From NCBI RefSeq assembly GCF_900101295.1, contig NZ_FOIL01000013.1:1-62899 (forward strand): a stretch of 62,899 bases of DNA. The letters run 5' to 3'. Below, piece by piece: positions 51,011-59,069 of this stretch. A program made the position numbers and the translations under genes. This DNA comes from [Clostridium] aminophilum (GTDB taxonomy: Bacteria > Bacillota > Clostridia > Lachnospirales > Lachnospiraceae). The notes under the pieces are model-generated. The model was not told the DNA's origin. It worked only from the letters and a program-made list of their open reading frames with translations, and made no database searches. Within the stretch, counting starts at the first letter, position 1. Each line of letters begins with the position of its first letter.

Positions 51011-52467
51011 TAATCTATCCCATTCTCTATGCGGCGGCGTATCTGGCTTCCGCGGGCGGTCATACGATTCTGGCGGGCCTGGAACTTGGAATCGCCGCCA
51101 TTTACCTTTTTGCGGAAAGCGTAAAAAGAAGCGGGAGTTTTTGCGATCTGCGGGGCCTCTTTTCCCTGAGTTTCAGCGGGGGAGAGGCCCTTGCTGTCAT
51201 GCGGCTTTCGTATCTGTCGTCCGAATGGTCTCCGGTTACGTGGCTCTCCTTTTTTGCCGCACAGATGGCATTTCTTACGGCATGGGAACTGACAGGCATC
51301 CGGATGGACGGTCGGAATGGATTCGGAATCGCTTCCCCGGGGCAGACGGAAAACGGTGGCTGGAATTCCGGTTTCGGAAGCGGCCGGCGTTCGGCTTTCG
51401 GAGGCGACCGGGGAAGAAGCGGAGGACACGGTACCGGAGGTGCTGACTCGGCGCGGCATGCCGTGGCGGCGAGCGCATTTGCCATCGCTGCCGTGAGTTT
51501 TCTGAGTTTTCTTTTCGAGGCGTTCCGGCTCGGGTATGTTCCACTCTTTGTCCGCGGCGTTCCGCATGCCTACTCTGAGTTTCATCTCATGGGGGTTCAT
51601 TACATTACGGTCAGCTGCGTGCTGGTGCCGGGACTGGACATGATATATCTGAAACTCCGGAAGGATGCGGGAGAACAGTTTTCGGTGCGCGTCCGCTCCG
51701 TCGGCAGCATCAACCGGTTTCATTTTCTCAACGGCAACATGATCGGGAAAAGAGATCTTTTCTTTGACCGGCTGGCGGAACTCGCCCTTATCCTGTCGCT
51801 GGCGGTCCCGCTTCTGTGCGTTTCCCGCTTTCAGATGATGTTCGGAATTCTGATCGCGGTGGCGGTGTACGTCCGGATGTTTGACCGGATCCGCCCATGG
51901 ATGCTTCCGGCCGCTCTGGCGGTGATCGCAGTTCTCTTTGCGGTGCTTTCCGTCGCGAGAAGCCATGATGCGGCATATCTGAATCAGGTGTTTGAGATGA
52001 AGAATGAGCACATGCCGGTCTTTTTCTCGCAGCCGTATATCTATATCGCAAACAATTACGAGAATTTTGATTATATGGTCCGGGCGCTTGCAAAGCACTC
52101 GATGGGAGCCAAATCCATGATGCCGCTTCTGACCTTTACCGGCATAAAATTTCTGAAGCCGGAACTGGTGGAATGGCCGATGTATTTTGTGAAGGAGGAG
52201 CTGACCACCACCACGATCCTCTACGACGCCTACTATGATTTTGGTATCCCCGGCGTGATACTGTTCTCCGCCCTTCTCGGAGGAGCGGCGCGGTGGATCG
52301 CCCATCGGACGGAAAAATGTGAGAATCCGGTGATGTTTCTGATCTACGGACAGGCTGCCGTCTATCTTCTGCTGGCGTTTTTTACGACCTGGTTTTCCCT
52401 CCCGGTGACCTGGTTTTATTTCGGTGTCACGGCGGCGGCCGCAATCGCGGTGGGACTTCGAAACTGA
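51007..52467 (+). CDS. Wzy-like polysaccharide repeat-unit polymerase
   Basis: A 486-residue membrane protein with about ten helices, a Gly/Ser/Arg-rich cytoplasmic insertion around residues 105-150 and a long conserved region with GVHYITVSCVLVPGL and YIANNYENFDYMVRAL, followed by a region with DAYYDFGIPGVILFSALLGG typical of the oligosaccharide repeat-unit (Wzy/O-antigen) polymerases. The family call is from general pattern, not a fixed motif. It overlaps the HPr-like gene by 4 bp. No other capsule genes are next to it, which is unusual for this class. Confidence 0.7.
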   Translation: MIIYPILYAAAYLASAGGHTILAGLELGIAAIYLFAESVKRSGSFCDLRGLFSLSFSGGEALAVMRLSYLSSEWSPVTWLSFFAAQMAFLTAWELTGIRMDGRNGFGIASPGQTENGGWNSGFGSGRRSAFGGDRGRSGGHGTGGADSARHAVAASAFAIAAVSFLSFLFEAFRLGYVPLFVRGVPHAYSEFHLMGVHYITVSCVLVPGLDMIYLKLRKDAGEQFSVRVRSVGSINRFHFLNGNMIGKRDLFFDRLAELALILSLAVPLLCVSRFQMMFGILIAVAVYVRMFDRIRPWMLPAALAVIAVLFAVLSVARSHDAAYLNQVFEMKNEHMPVFFSQPYIYIANNYENFDYMVRALAKHSMGAKSMMPLLTFTGIKFLKPELVEWPMYFVKEELTTTTILYDAYYDFGIPGVILFSALLGGAARWIAHRTEKCENPVMFLIYGQAAVYLLLAFFTTWFSLPVTWFYFGVTAAAAIAVGLRN

Positions 52468-52511
52468 CGGAAATTATAAAGCAGATTTATGCCTGCCAAA
52501 ACTCAAGATAA

Positions 52512-52541
52512 TTGGTTATCGGATATAAAAACGGATATAAT
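52512..52541 (+). promoter_or_regulatory. Promoter of the aminotransferase gene
   Basis: TTGGTT (52512-52517), an 18-bp spacer and TATAAT (52536-52541), 53 bp before the start codon. Confidence 0.6.
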
Positions 52542-52594
52542 AGAAATATATAGATAAGAACTGCAGATCCGTTTACTCAGAAAGAGGATATACC

Positions 52595-53788
52595 ATGATA
52601 TCAGAAAAAATGATGCCGTTACTCCGCAATAATTCCGCGATCCGTATGATGTTTGAGGAGGGCAACCGCCTTGCGGCACTGTACGGACGGGAAAATGTCT
52701 ATGACTTCAGTCTCGGAAATCCATCGGTTCCGGCGCCGCCGGAGGTCAATCAGGCGATCCGGGACGTGTTGGAGGAGGAAGACACCCTTCTGGTTCACGG
52801 GTATATGTCCAACAGCGGATATGAAGATGTCCGACAGGCGATCGCGCAGTCGCTGAATGACCGGTTCGGAACCGGCTTCGGTGCCCGGAATCTGATCATG
52901 ACCGTGGGCGCGGCCAGTGCGCTGAATATCATCCTGAAGGCGGTGCTGAATCCGGACGATGAAGTGCTGACTTTTGCCCCGTACTTTGTCGAGTACGGCA
53001 ATTATGTTCGCAACTATGACGGAAAACTGGTGGTGGTTCCGGCGGACACCGAAACTTTTCAGCCAAACCTTGCCGTGTTTCGTTCCATGATCAACAAGCG
53101 CACCAAGGCGGTGATCATCAACACGCCGAACAATCCCACCGGCGTCATTTACTCCGGGGAGACAATCCGGAGTCTTGCGACAATTCTGGAAGAGAAGCAG
53201 AAGGAATTCGGCACGGAGATTCTTCTGATCTCCGATGAGCCTTACCGAGAGCTGGCGTACGACGGAATCGAGGTTCCGTATGTGACAAAGTTCTACGCCA
53301 ACAGCGTGGTCTGCTATTCGTACAGCAAATCCCTCTCCCTTCCGGGGGAGCGAATCGGATATGTTGTGATCCCGGACGAGGTCAGTGAGAGCAGGGAGCT
53401 GATCGCGGCGGCCGCCATCGCAAACCGTGTCATCGGAAGCGTGAATGCGCCGTCTCTGATTCAGAGAGTGATCAAGCGCTGTCTGAATGCGAAAGTGAAT
53501 GTCGAAGCCTATGACCGGAACCGCAGTGCGCTCTATGACGGTCTGACAAATCTCGGATTTGAATGTGTGCGCCCGCAGGGAGCGTTCTATATGTGGGTGA
53601 AGTCTCCTGTGGAAGATGAAAAGGAATTCTGTGATGTCTGCAGAGAACATCATATTCTGGTGGTGCCGGGTTCCTCCTTTGCCTGCGGCGGATACGTCCG
53701 CATCGCGTACTGCGTGAGCTATGACATGATTGAGCGTTCCATGCCGGCATTTGCAAAGGTTGCGGAGAGGTATGGTCTGAACAAATAA
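52595..53788 (+). CDS. Class I/II pyridoxal-phosphate aminotransferase
   Basis: A 397-residue cytoplasmic aminotransferase, close in pattern to aspartate aminotransferases of Clostridia. Conserved points: VYDFSLGNPSVPAP, TVGAASALNIILKAVLNP, INTPNNPTGVIY, ISDEPYRELAYDG and the PLP lysine in CYSYSKSLSLPGERIGY; the substrate-binding Arg lies in GGYVRIAYCV. The exact amino acid substrate cannot be read. The start has AAAGAGGA upstream, and a promoter lies 53 bp before it. The AI-2E-family gene follows 24 bp later. Confidence 0.92.
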   Translation: MISEKMMPLLRNNSAIRMMFEEGNRLAALYGRENVYDFSLGNPSVPAPPEVNQAIRDVLEEEDTLLVHGYMSNSGYEDVRQAIAQSLNDRFGTGFGARNLIMTVGAASALNIILKAVLNPDDEVLTFAPYFVEYGNYVRNYDGKLVVVPADTETFQPNLAVFRSMINKRTKAVIINTPNNPTGVIYSGETIRSLATILEEKQKEFGTEILLISDEPYRELAYDGIEVPYVTKFYANSVVCYSYSKSLSLPGERIGYVVIPDEVSESRELIAAAAIANRVIGSVNAPSLIQRVIKRCLNAKVNVEAYDRNRSALYDGLTNLGFECVRPQGAFYMWVKSPVEDEKEFCDVCREHHILVVPGSSFACGGYVRIAYCVSYDMIERSMPAFAKVAERYGLNK

Positions 53789-53812
53789 AAATCAAGTCCC
53801 GGAGGACAGCAT

Positions 53813-54952
53813 ATGGATAACGAGCGAAACAGGAAGGACGTCGATCGGGCCCCGGAGGCCGGATCGGACAGGAATCGGCTGATGCTCCTTTCCGCGCGGT
53901 TTCTGATACCGATCGCGGAGAAGGCGGGGGTGATTCTGTGCGCCATTTTCCTGTTTCGTTTTTATATGCCTTTCCTGGTCGCCTGGCTGATCGCGATGCT
54001 GATTCACCCGCTCGTGCATTTTCTGGAGCGGAAATTCCGGATCGGCAGGAGATACGGGTCCCTGGTCCTGATCGGAACCGTTCTGGCGGCAGTGTTCTAT
54101 CTTCTGTGGAGGATTGGCCTGTGGGCATATCAGCTTTTTCTGTGGGCGCAGAGACAGTTTCCGGAATTGGCGGAGAAGATTCCGGACCAGTTTCGCGGTT
54201 CGGCGCCCGAGATCCGGAAAGTCCTCAGCGTGTTTCCGGACACTCTCGTCTACACGGTGGTCATTCTGGCCGGCTCCTACCTGTTCCTTGTCCACTATGA
54301 CAGCTGCATCGCATTTTTGAGGAGGCATATGCCGAAACGGTTTACGGCATACGGGATCTTCCTGAAAGGTGAGGCGGGACGTCTGATCGGGGGATATTTC
54401 CTCGCACAGTTCAGGATCATGCTGGTGGTGATGGCGGTACTGATTGCCGGATTCCTGATCCTGAAGGTGAAATGGGCGCTTCTGCTGGCTTTTCTCATCT
54501 CGTTTCTGGATTTCCTGCCGGTATTCGGAACCGGGACGGCACTGCTTCCGTGGGCTGTATTCTCATTTTGGCAGAACGACTACCGGATGGCGGCGGGGTG
54601 TGTGATTCTCTGGGCGGTCACGCAGTTTCTCCGGCAGCTGATTCAGCCGAAGGTGGTGGGAGATACCATGGGACTGTCGCCGCTGATGACGCTTTTCCTC
54701 CTTTTTACCGGTTACCGTGTCTGCGGAATCGGCGGAATGATCCTCGCCGTTCCCATCGGAATTTTAATCGGACAGTTCTGGAAGCACGGCTTTTTTGACC
54801 GTGAGCGGGAAGCGTTCCGGGAACTGAAAAAAGAGTGGCAACGGATTCTGAGGTCGGAACCGGAGTCCTGTATGGATCCGGAGAAGCAGGAGGATGCAGG
54901 AAATGACGATATTCCGTCAGATTATAAACGGGATGAAGAAATGAAATGTTGA
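53813..54952 (+). CDS. AI-2E family (PerM/YtvI-like) membrane protein
   Basis: A 379-residue protein with about seven to eight helices. The family pattern is seen in FYMPFLVAWLIAMLIHPLV, the extracytoplasmic helical segment between about 105 and 150, KWALLLAFLISFLDFLPVFGTG and QPKVVGDTMGLSPLMTLFLLF. Clostridial relatives are often annotated as sporulation-integral membrane proteins (YtvI), but the family also includes permeases of unrelated cargo, so no substrate is claimed. The start follows GGAGGACAG. It ends only a few bases into the promoter of the trp leader. Confidence 0.88.
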   Translation: MDNERNRKDVDRAPEAGSDRNRLMLLSARFLIPIAEKAGVILCAIFLFRFYMPFLVAWLIAMLIHPLVHFLERKFRIGRRYGSLVLIGTVLAAVFYLLWRIGLWAYQLFLWAQRQFPELAEKIPDQFRGSAPEIRKVLSVFPDTLVYTVVILAGSYLFLVHYDSCIAFLRRHMPKRFTAYGIFLKGEAGRLIGGYFLAQFRIMLVVMAVLIAGFLILKVKWALLLAFLISFLDFLPVFGTGTALLPWAVFSFWQNDYRMAAGCVILWAVTQFLRQLIQPKVVGDTMGLSPLMTLFLLFTGYRVCGIGGMILAVPIGILIGQFWKHGFFDREREAFRELKKEWQRILRSEPESCMDPEKQEDAGNDDIPSDYKRDEEMKC

Positions 54953-54977
54953 CTTTCGGTAGAAGATCATGTAATAT
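54949..54977 (+). promoter_or_regulatory. Promoter of the trp operon
   Basis: TTGACT (54949-54954), a 17-bp spacer and TAATAT (54972-54977). The -35 box overlaps the stop of the preceding gene. The predicted start (about 54984) gives a T-box leader of about 320 bases. Confidence 0.8.
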
Positions 54978-54983
54978 TTAGAC

Positions 54984-55305
54984 AATTTCATAGAGCGTTT
55001 GAAACCGATGACGTGGAGATAACGTATCAGAAGGAATTCACAGAGAGCTGAAGGCGGTGGGATTTCAGCATTATCACCCTGATGCAAATGGACCACAGAG
55101 GGCATCGTGAACACGGCGGAGCATCCGCCGCAAGTATTCGATGACGGGAGGACGTCGTTACTGTCCGGGAGTATGATGGTACTTCGCAAAAGTGCACAGC
55201 AGGAGGGAACGCCCCAATGCTGTGAATCAAGGTGGCACCGCGCTGAATTCAGATTCAACGTCCTTGAGAGATGATCGGAAGATCTCTCTCAGGGGCGTTT
55301 TTTTG
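54984..55305 (+). ncRNA. T-box riboswitch, probable tRNA-Trp specific, with terminator
   Basis: The T-box sequence AAGGTGGCACCGCG is at 55229-55242. A specifier-like TGG (Trp codon) lies at 55089-55091 in AAATGGACCAC within the stem I region. The leader ends in a terminator whose stem is ACGTCCTTGAGAGA...TCTCTCTCAGGGGCGT, followed by seven T residues at 55298-55305. Uncharged tRNA-Trp would stabilise the antiterminator and let transcription reach trpE. The assignment to Trp rests on the downstream genes and on this TGG; the full stem I fold was not computed. Confidence 0.93.
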
Positions 55306-55665
55306 TTTCATGGGAAATTTCTCCGAAATTCCCCATGAAACAAAAACGCTCCGCGAGGATGCGCACGCCGCTGTAAGCAAATTCACTAAGCTCGAGAAAA
55401 CCTCGCTAAGTGAATTTCCATGGCACGCACTAAGCTCGAAAAGACCAGCCGCAGCACGCTATTTCACTAAGCGGCAAAGCCGCTAAGTGAAATATGTGTC
55501 GCTAAGAGCTTCGCCAAGGAAGCTGTCACCTAACGGTGACCAGCGGCGGCGCGCAAAGTCCGCAGGTCTCCCCTCAGGACTGAGGGGATGGGGAGACGAA
55601 GTCCGCCTGCGGACTTTGTTCCGCGGGCAACGAGCCAAAGCCTGCTTGCGGACTTTGTTTTCACC
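55306..55665 (+). repeat. Terminator-trailing modular hairpin repeat, copy 6 (longest), in the trp leader
   Basis: The order is the same as in copy 2: 5' palindrome TTTCATGGGAAATTTC/GAAATTCCCCATGAAA, CGCTCCGCGAGGATGCGCAC, the AAATTCACTAAGC stem, the 48-bp shared block (55516-55563), the CCCCTCAG stem and the closing GTCCGC/GCGGAC hairpin. Unlike copy 2 it has an extra 52-bp hairpin module at 55447-55498 and an added end with AACGAGCCAAAGCCTG and a second GCTTGCGGACTTTG. It lies between the T-box terminator and trpE. Confidence 0.9.
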
Positions 55666-55722
55666 CCGGACCGGTCGGATAACGCAGAAAGGCTGAGATT
55701 TCTATCTGGGAGAGGAGAGTAT

Positions 55723-57261
55723 ATGAATATCCAGAAAATACCCGAAATGACATCCGAATATGGGAAAAACCGGCAGAACGGGATGGAGTCGGCACTTCCG
55801 GCACTTGATGATGTGCGGAAGATGACCGCGGGAGGCGATTATCACCGGGTTCCGGTCTACCGTGAGCTTCCGGCCGATATGGTTACGCCGATCATGGTGC
55901 TCCGGAAGCTGAAAAAGGTGTCCGAGCACTGCTTTATCCTTGAATCCGCAGAGGCACAGGAGCGATGGGGCAGGTATACATTTCTCGGCTACGATCCGAC
56001 GCTGGAGATCCGGTGCCGCGCCGGAAAGATGAAGATCGGCGCAATCACGGTGGAAACAAGGGATCCCGCTTCCTACATCCGTCAGATCCTGAAGGAGCAC
56101 AAGGCAGTGCGGATTCCGGAACTGCCGCCCTTTGCGGGCGGGCTTGTCGGATATTTCTCCTACGATTATCTCAAATACGCGGAGCCGACGCTCAGCCTAG
56201 ACGCAGAGGATACCGAAGAATTCGAGGACATCGATCTGATGCTCTTTGAAAACGTCATCGTCTTCGACAACGTGAAGCAGAAAATCATTCTGATCTCCAA
56301 CATGAATGTGGATGAAGGTGAAGCGGGTTATCACAAGGCGGAGCGTAATCTGGCAGAGATGCGGGATCTGATTCTCAACGGAACGCCTGCAGAGGACGTG
56401 CCGGGCAGGCTGACCTCCTCCATGACGCCGTATTTCGATAAGGAATCCTACTGCGAAATGATCCGGAAGGCGAAGGATCACATCCATGAAGGCGACATTT
56501 TCCAGATCGTTCTCTCCAACCGGCTGGAGGGGAGCTTCGAGGGAACGCTCCTCAATACTTACCGGGTATTGCGGACCGTCAACCCGTCCCCCTATATGTT
56601 CTATCTTTCCGGAACCGATGTCGAGACGGCGGGGGCATCGCCGGAGACACTGGTAAGGCTGGAGGACGGCGTTCTGCACACATTCCCGCTGGCGGGGACG
56701 AGGCGGCGCGGAAAGACGCCGGAGGAGGACCGGGCGCTGGAAGATGAGCTCCTTGCGGACGAAAAGGAACTGGCGGAACACAACATGCTGGTGGACCTCG
56801 GCCGAAATGATCTCGGCCGCCTCTCGGAATTCGGAAGCGTTGAGGTGGAGCATTATCATCAGATTCTCCGTTTCTCCCATGTCATGCACATCGGCTCGAC
56901 GGTGCGGGGAAACATCCGGGACGGCCTGGACGCGCTGGATACGATCGGCGCGGTTCTCCCGGCGGGAACGCTTTCGGGGGCGCCTAAGATCCGGGCCTGC
57001 CAGCTGATCAATGAACTGGAGGACAACCGGCGCGGCATCTACGGAGGTGCCATCGGTTATATCGATTTTACCGGCAATATGGACACCTGCATCGGCATAC
57101 GCCTTGCCTATAAGAAAAACGGAAAGGTTTTTGTGAGAAGCGGAGCCGGAATCGTCGCGGACAGCGTGCCGGAAAAGGAGTATGAGGAGTGCATCAACAA
57201 GGCGGCCGCGGTCGTGAGAGCACTGGAGGAGGCAAACGGATATGATTTTGCTGATCGATAA
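55723..57261 (+). CDS. trpE: Anthranilate synthase component I
   Basis: Converts chorismate and ammonia to anthranilate, the first committed step of tryptophan synthesis. The 512-residue protein has the feedback-site region (CFILESAEAQERWGRYTFLG) and the catalytic half with GDIFQIVLSNRL, PLAGTRRRGKTPEED, MLVDLGRNDLGRLSEFGSVEV and PAGTLSGAPKIRA. A longer frame opens at 55588 but its first 45 residues lie in the repeat; the ATG at 55723 follows GAGAGGAGAG. It overlaps trpG by 20 bp. It is the first gene of a complete trp operon under T-box control. Confidence 0.97.
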   Translation: MNIQKIPEMTSEYGKNRQNGMESALPALDDVRKMTAGGDYHRVPVYRELPADMVTPIMVLRKLKKVSEHCFILESAEAQERWGRYTFLGYDPTLEIRCRAGKMKIGAITVETRDPASYIRQILKEHKAVRIPELPPFAGGLVGYFSYDYLKYAEPTLSLDAEDTEEFEDIDLMLFENVIVFDNVKQKIILISNMNVDEGEAGYHKAERNLAEMRDLILNGTPAEDVPGRLTSSMTPYFDKESYCEMIRKAKDHIHEGDIFQIVLSNRLEGSFEGTLLNTYRVLRTVNPSPYMFYLSGTDVETAGASPETLVRLEDGVLHTFPLAGTRRRGKTPEEDRALEDELLADEKELAEHNMLVDLGRNDLGRLSEFGSVEVEHYHQILRFSHVMHIGSTVRGNIRDGLDALDTIGAVLPAGTLSGAPKIRACQLINELEDNRRGIYGGAIGYIDFTGNMDTCIGIRLAYKKNGKVFVRSGAGIVADSVPEKEYEECINKAAAVVRALEEANGYDFADR

Positions 57262-57823
57262 TTATGACAGTTTTTCCTACAATCTCTTTCAGCTTGTGGG
57301 AAGCATCGAGCCGGAGATCCGGGTCGTGCGGAACGATGAACTGACGGTGGAGGAGATTGCGGAACTTTCCCCGGAAGCGGTGATTCTGTCCCCGGGACCG
57401 GGAAGGCCGGCAGATGCGGGTGTTCTGGAAGAAACCGTGCGGAAACTGGGGGACCGGATTCCGATTCTGGGTGTCTGCCTCGGCGAGCAGGGAATCTGCG
57501 AAGCTTTTGGCGCGGATATCATCTACGCGAAGAAAATGATGCACGGAAAGCAGTCGATGGCAAAACTGGACCGCTCCTGCCCGCTCTTTGCGGGGCTGCC
57601 GGAGACGATTCCGGTGGCGCGGTATCACTCGCTGGCGGTCGATCCGAAGACTCTTCCGGAGGAACTGACGGTGACCGCCACGGCGGACGACGGGGAGGTT
57701 ATGGCAGTGGCCCACAGGACGTATCCGGTCTACGGCGTGCAGTTTCATCCGGAATCCATTATGACGCCGGACGGAGTGAAGATCCTGGAGAATTTTATCC
57801 GCCTTGCAAGGAAAAAGCATTGA
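57242..57823 (+). CDS. trpG: Anthranilate synthase component II, glutamine amidotransferase
   Basis: Supplies ammonia from glutamine to TrpE. The 193-residue class I amidotransferase has ILLIDNYDSFSYNLFQ, SPGPGRPADAG, the nucleophile elbow GVCLGEQGICEAFG (Cys near residue 79) and the C-terminal His/Glu in VQFHPESIMT. The residue after the elbow glycine is Glu, where most TrpG have His (GVCLGHQ). No phosphoribosyltransferase domain is fused. The ATG overlaps the end of trpE by 20 bp, so translation is coupled. trpD follows 49 bp downstream. Confidence 0.96.
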   Translation: MILLIDNYDSFSYNLFQLVGSIEPEIRVVRNDELTVEEIAELSPEAVILSPGPGRPADAGVLEETVRKLGDRIPILGVCLGEQGICEAFGADIIYAKKMMHGKQSMAKLDRSCPLFAGLPETIPVARYHSLAVDPKTLPEELTVTATADDGEVMAVAHRTYPVYGVQFHPESIMTPDGVKILENFIRLARKKH

Positions 57824-57872
57824 GAGCGGGAACCGGACTGCGGTTTGAGAAAGACAGAACAGGGGGAAGACC

Positions 57873-58895
57873 ATGATTAAAGAAGCCATTGAAAAGATCG
57901 TAAACAAGCAGGACCTGACCTATGACGAGGCGAAGACCGTGATGCTTGAGATTATGAGAGGAGAGACTTCCATGACACAGAACGGCGCCTTTCTTGCGGC
58001 GCTGAGCACGAAATCGGCGAAGGCGGAGACCATCGATGAGATCTCGGGCTGCGCGGAGGCGATGAGGTCTCTCGCGACGCCGGTTCCGCATCCGGGAATG
58101 GAAGTGCTGGAGATCGTGGGGACCGGAGGCGACGGAGCGCACAGCTTCAACATTTCCACCACATCGGCCATGGTGATTGCGTCGGCCGGCGTCAAGGTGG
58201 CAAAGCACGGAAACCGCGCGGCGTCCTCTCTGTGCGGCACCGCGGACTGCCTCGAAGCGCTGGGGGTCAACATCGCGCAGGATCCGGAAAAGGCGCAGCA
58301 GATGCTGAACGATGCGGGATTCTGCTTCCTGTTTGCACAGAAATATCACTCTGCGATGAAATACGTCGGCCCGGTCCGCAAGGAACTGGGATTCCGCACC
58401 GTATTCAACATCCTTGGTCCGATCACGAACCCGGCCCGGCCGGAAATGTTCCTTCTGGGCGTCTACGACGAGTATCTGGTGGAGCCGCTGGTAAAGGTTC
58501 TGGATTCCCTCGGGGTAAAACGGGCGATGGTGGTTTACGGACAGGAAAAGCTGGATGAGATCAGCGCCTGCGGCCCGACCACAATCTGCGAGCTTCGGAA
58601 CGGATATTACCGCACCGGTGTGATTCGCCCGGAGGACTTCGGGCTGGCTTCCGGCACCAAAGACGAACTGGTCGGCGGCACGCCGGAAGAAAACGCGGAG
58701 ATCACAAAGGGAATCCTTGGCGGCACAATCACAGGAACAAAGCGGAATGCCGTGCTGCTGAATGCCGGAGCGGCCCTCTTTGTGGCAGGAAAGGCGGAGA
58801 GCATCGGAGACGGCGTAAAGCTTGCGGACGAACTCATCCGCAGCGGAAAGGCAATGAAGACACTGAACCGGGTTGTGGAGTGCTCAAATTCCTGA
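57873..58895 (+). CDS. trpD: Anthranilate phosphoribosyltransferase
   Basis: Attaches phosphoribose from PRPP to anthranilate. The 340-residue protein has the PRPP and metal motifs [36 protein letters not shown] and [10 protein letters not shown], and the usual length for a stand-alone TrpD. It is preceded by GGGGGAAG-type site (CAGGGGGAAGACC). The spacer to trpC is filled by six units of a 26-bp tandem repeat, which is unusual for the otherwise tight operon. Confidence 0.96.
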   Translation: MIKEAIEKIVNKQDLTYDEAKTVMLEIMRGETSMTQNGAFLAALSTKSAKAETIDEISGCAEAMRSLATPVPHPGMEVLEIVGTGGDGAHSFNISTTSAMVIASAGVKVAKHGNRAASSLCGTADCLEALGVNIAQDPEKAQQMLNDAGFCFLFAQKYHSAMKYVGPVRKELGFRTVFNILGPITNPARPEMFLLGVYDEYLVEPLVKVLDSLGVKRAMVVYGQEKLDEISACGPTTICELRNGYYRTGVIRPEDFGLASGTKDELVGGTPEENAEITKGILGGTITGTKRNAVLLNAGAALFVAGKAESIGDGVKLADELIRSGKAMKTLNRVVECSNS

Positions 58896-58900
58896 TCATT

Positions 58901-59059
58901 GAGGGAACGAACGGAAGACATGAACCGAGAGAACGAAACAAACGGAAGGCGTGAACCGAGGGAACGAACGGAGGGCGCGAATCGTGAGAACGCACAGAAG
59001 GCGTGAACCGAGAGAACATATGGAAGATATGAACCGAAGAAACGTACGGAAACAGCGAT
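58901..59059 (+). repeat. Six 26-bp imperfect tandem repeats between trpD and trpC
   Basis: The unit is close to GAGRGAACGAACGGAAGRC plus RTGAACC. Units begin at 58901, 58927 (with 5 extra bases), 58958, 58984, 59010 and 59036. The last unit runs into the trpC ribosome-binding region. No stable hairpin or open frame is evident. Confidence 0.88.
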
Positions 59060-59069
59060 GGGGGCGGGT

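Noticed and set aside
58901-59059. Possible CRISPR array from regularly spaced repeats
   Set aside because: Units are directly adjacent with no unique spacers, units are imperfect, and no cas genes are present. The same applies to the arrays at 37976, 41311 and 42942.
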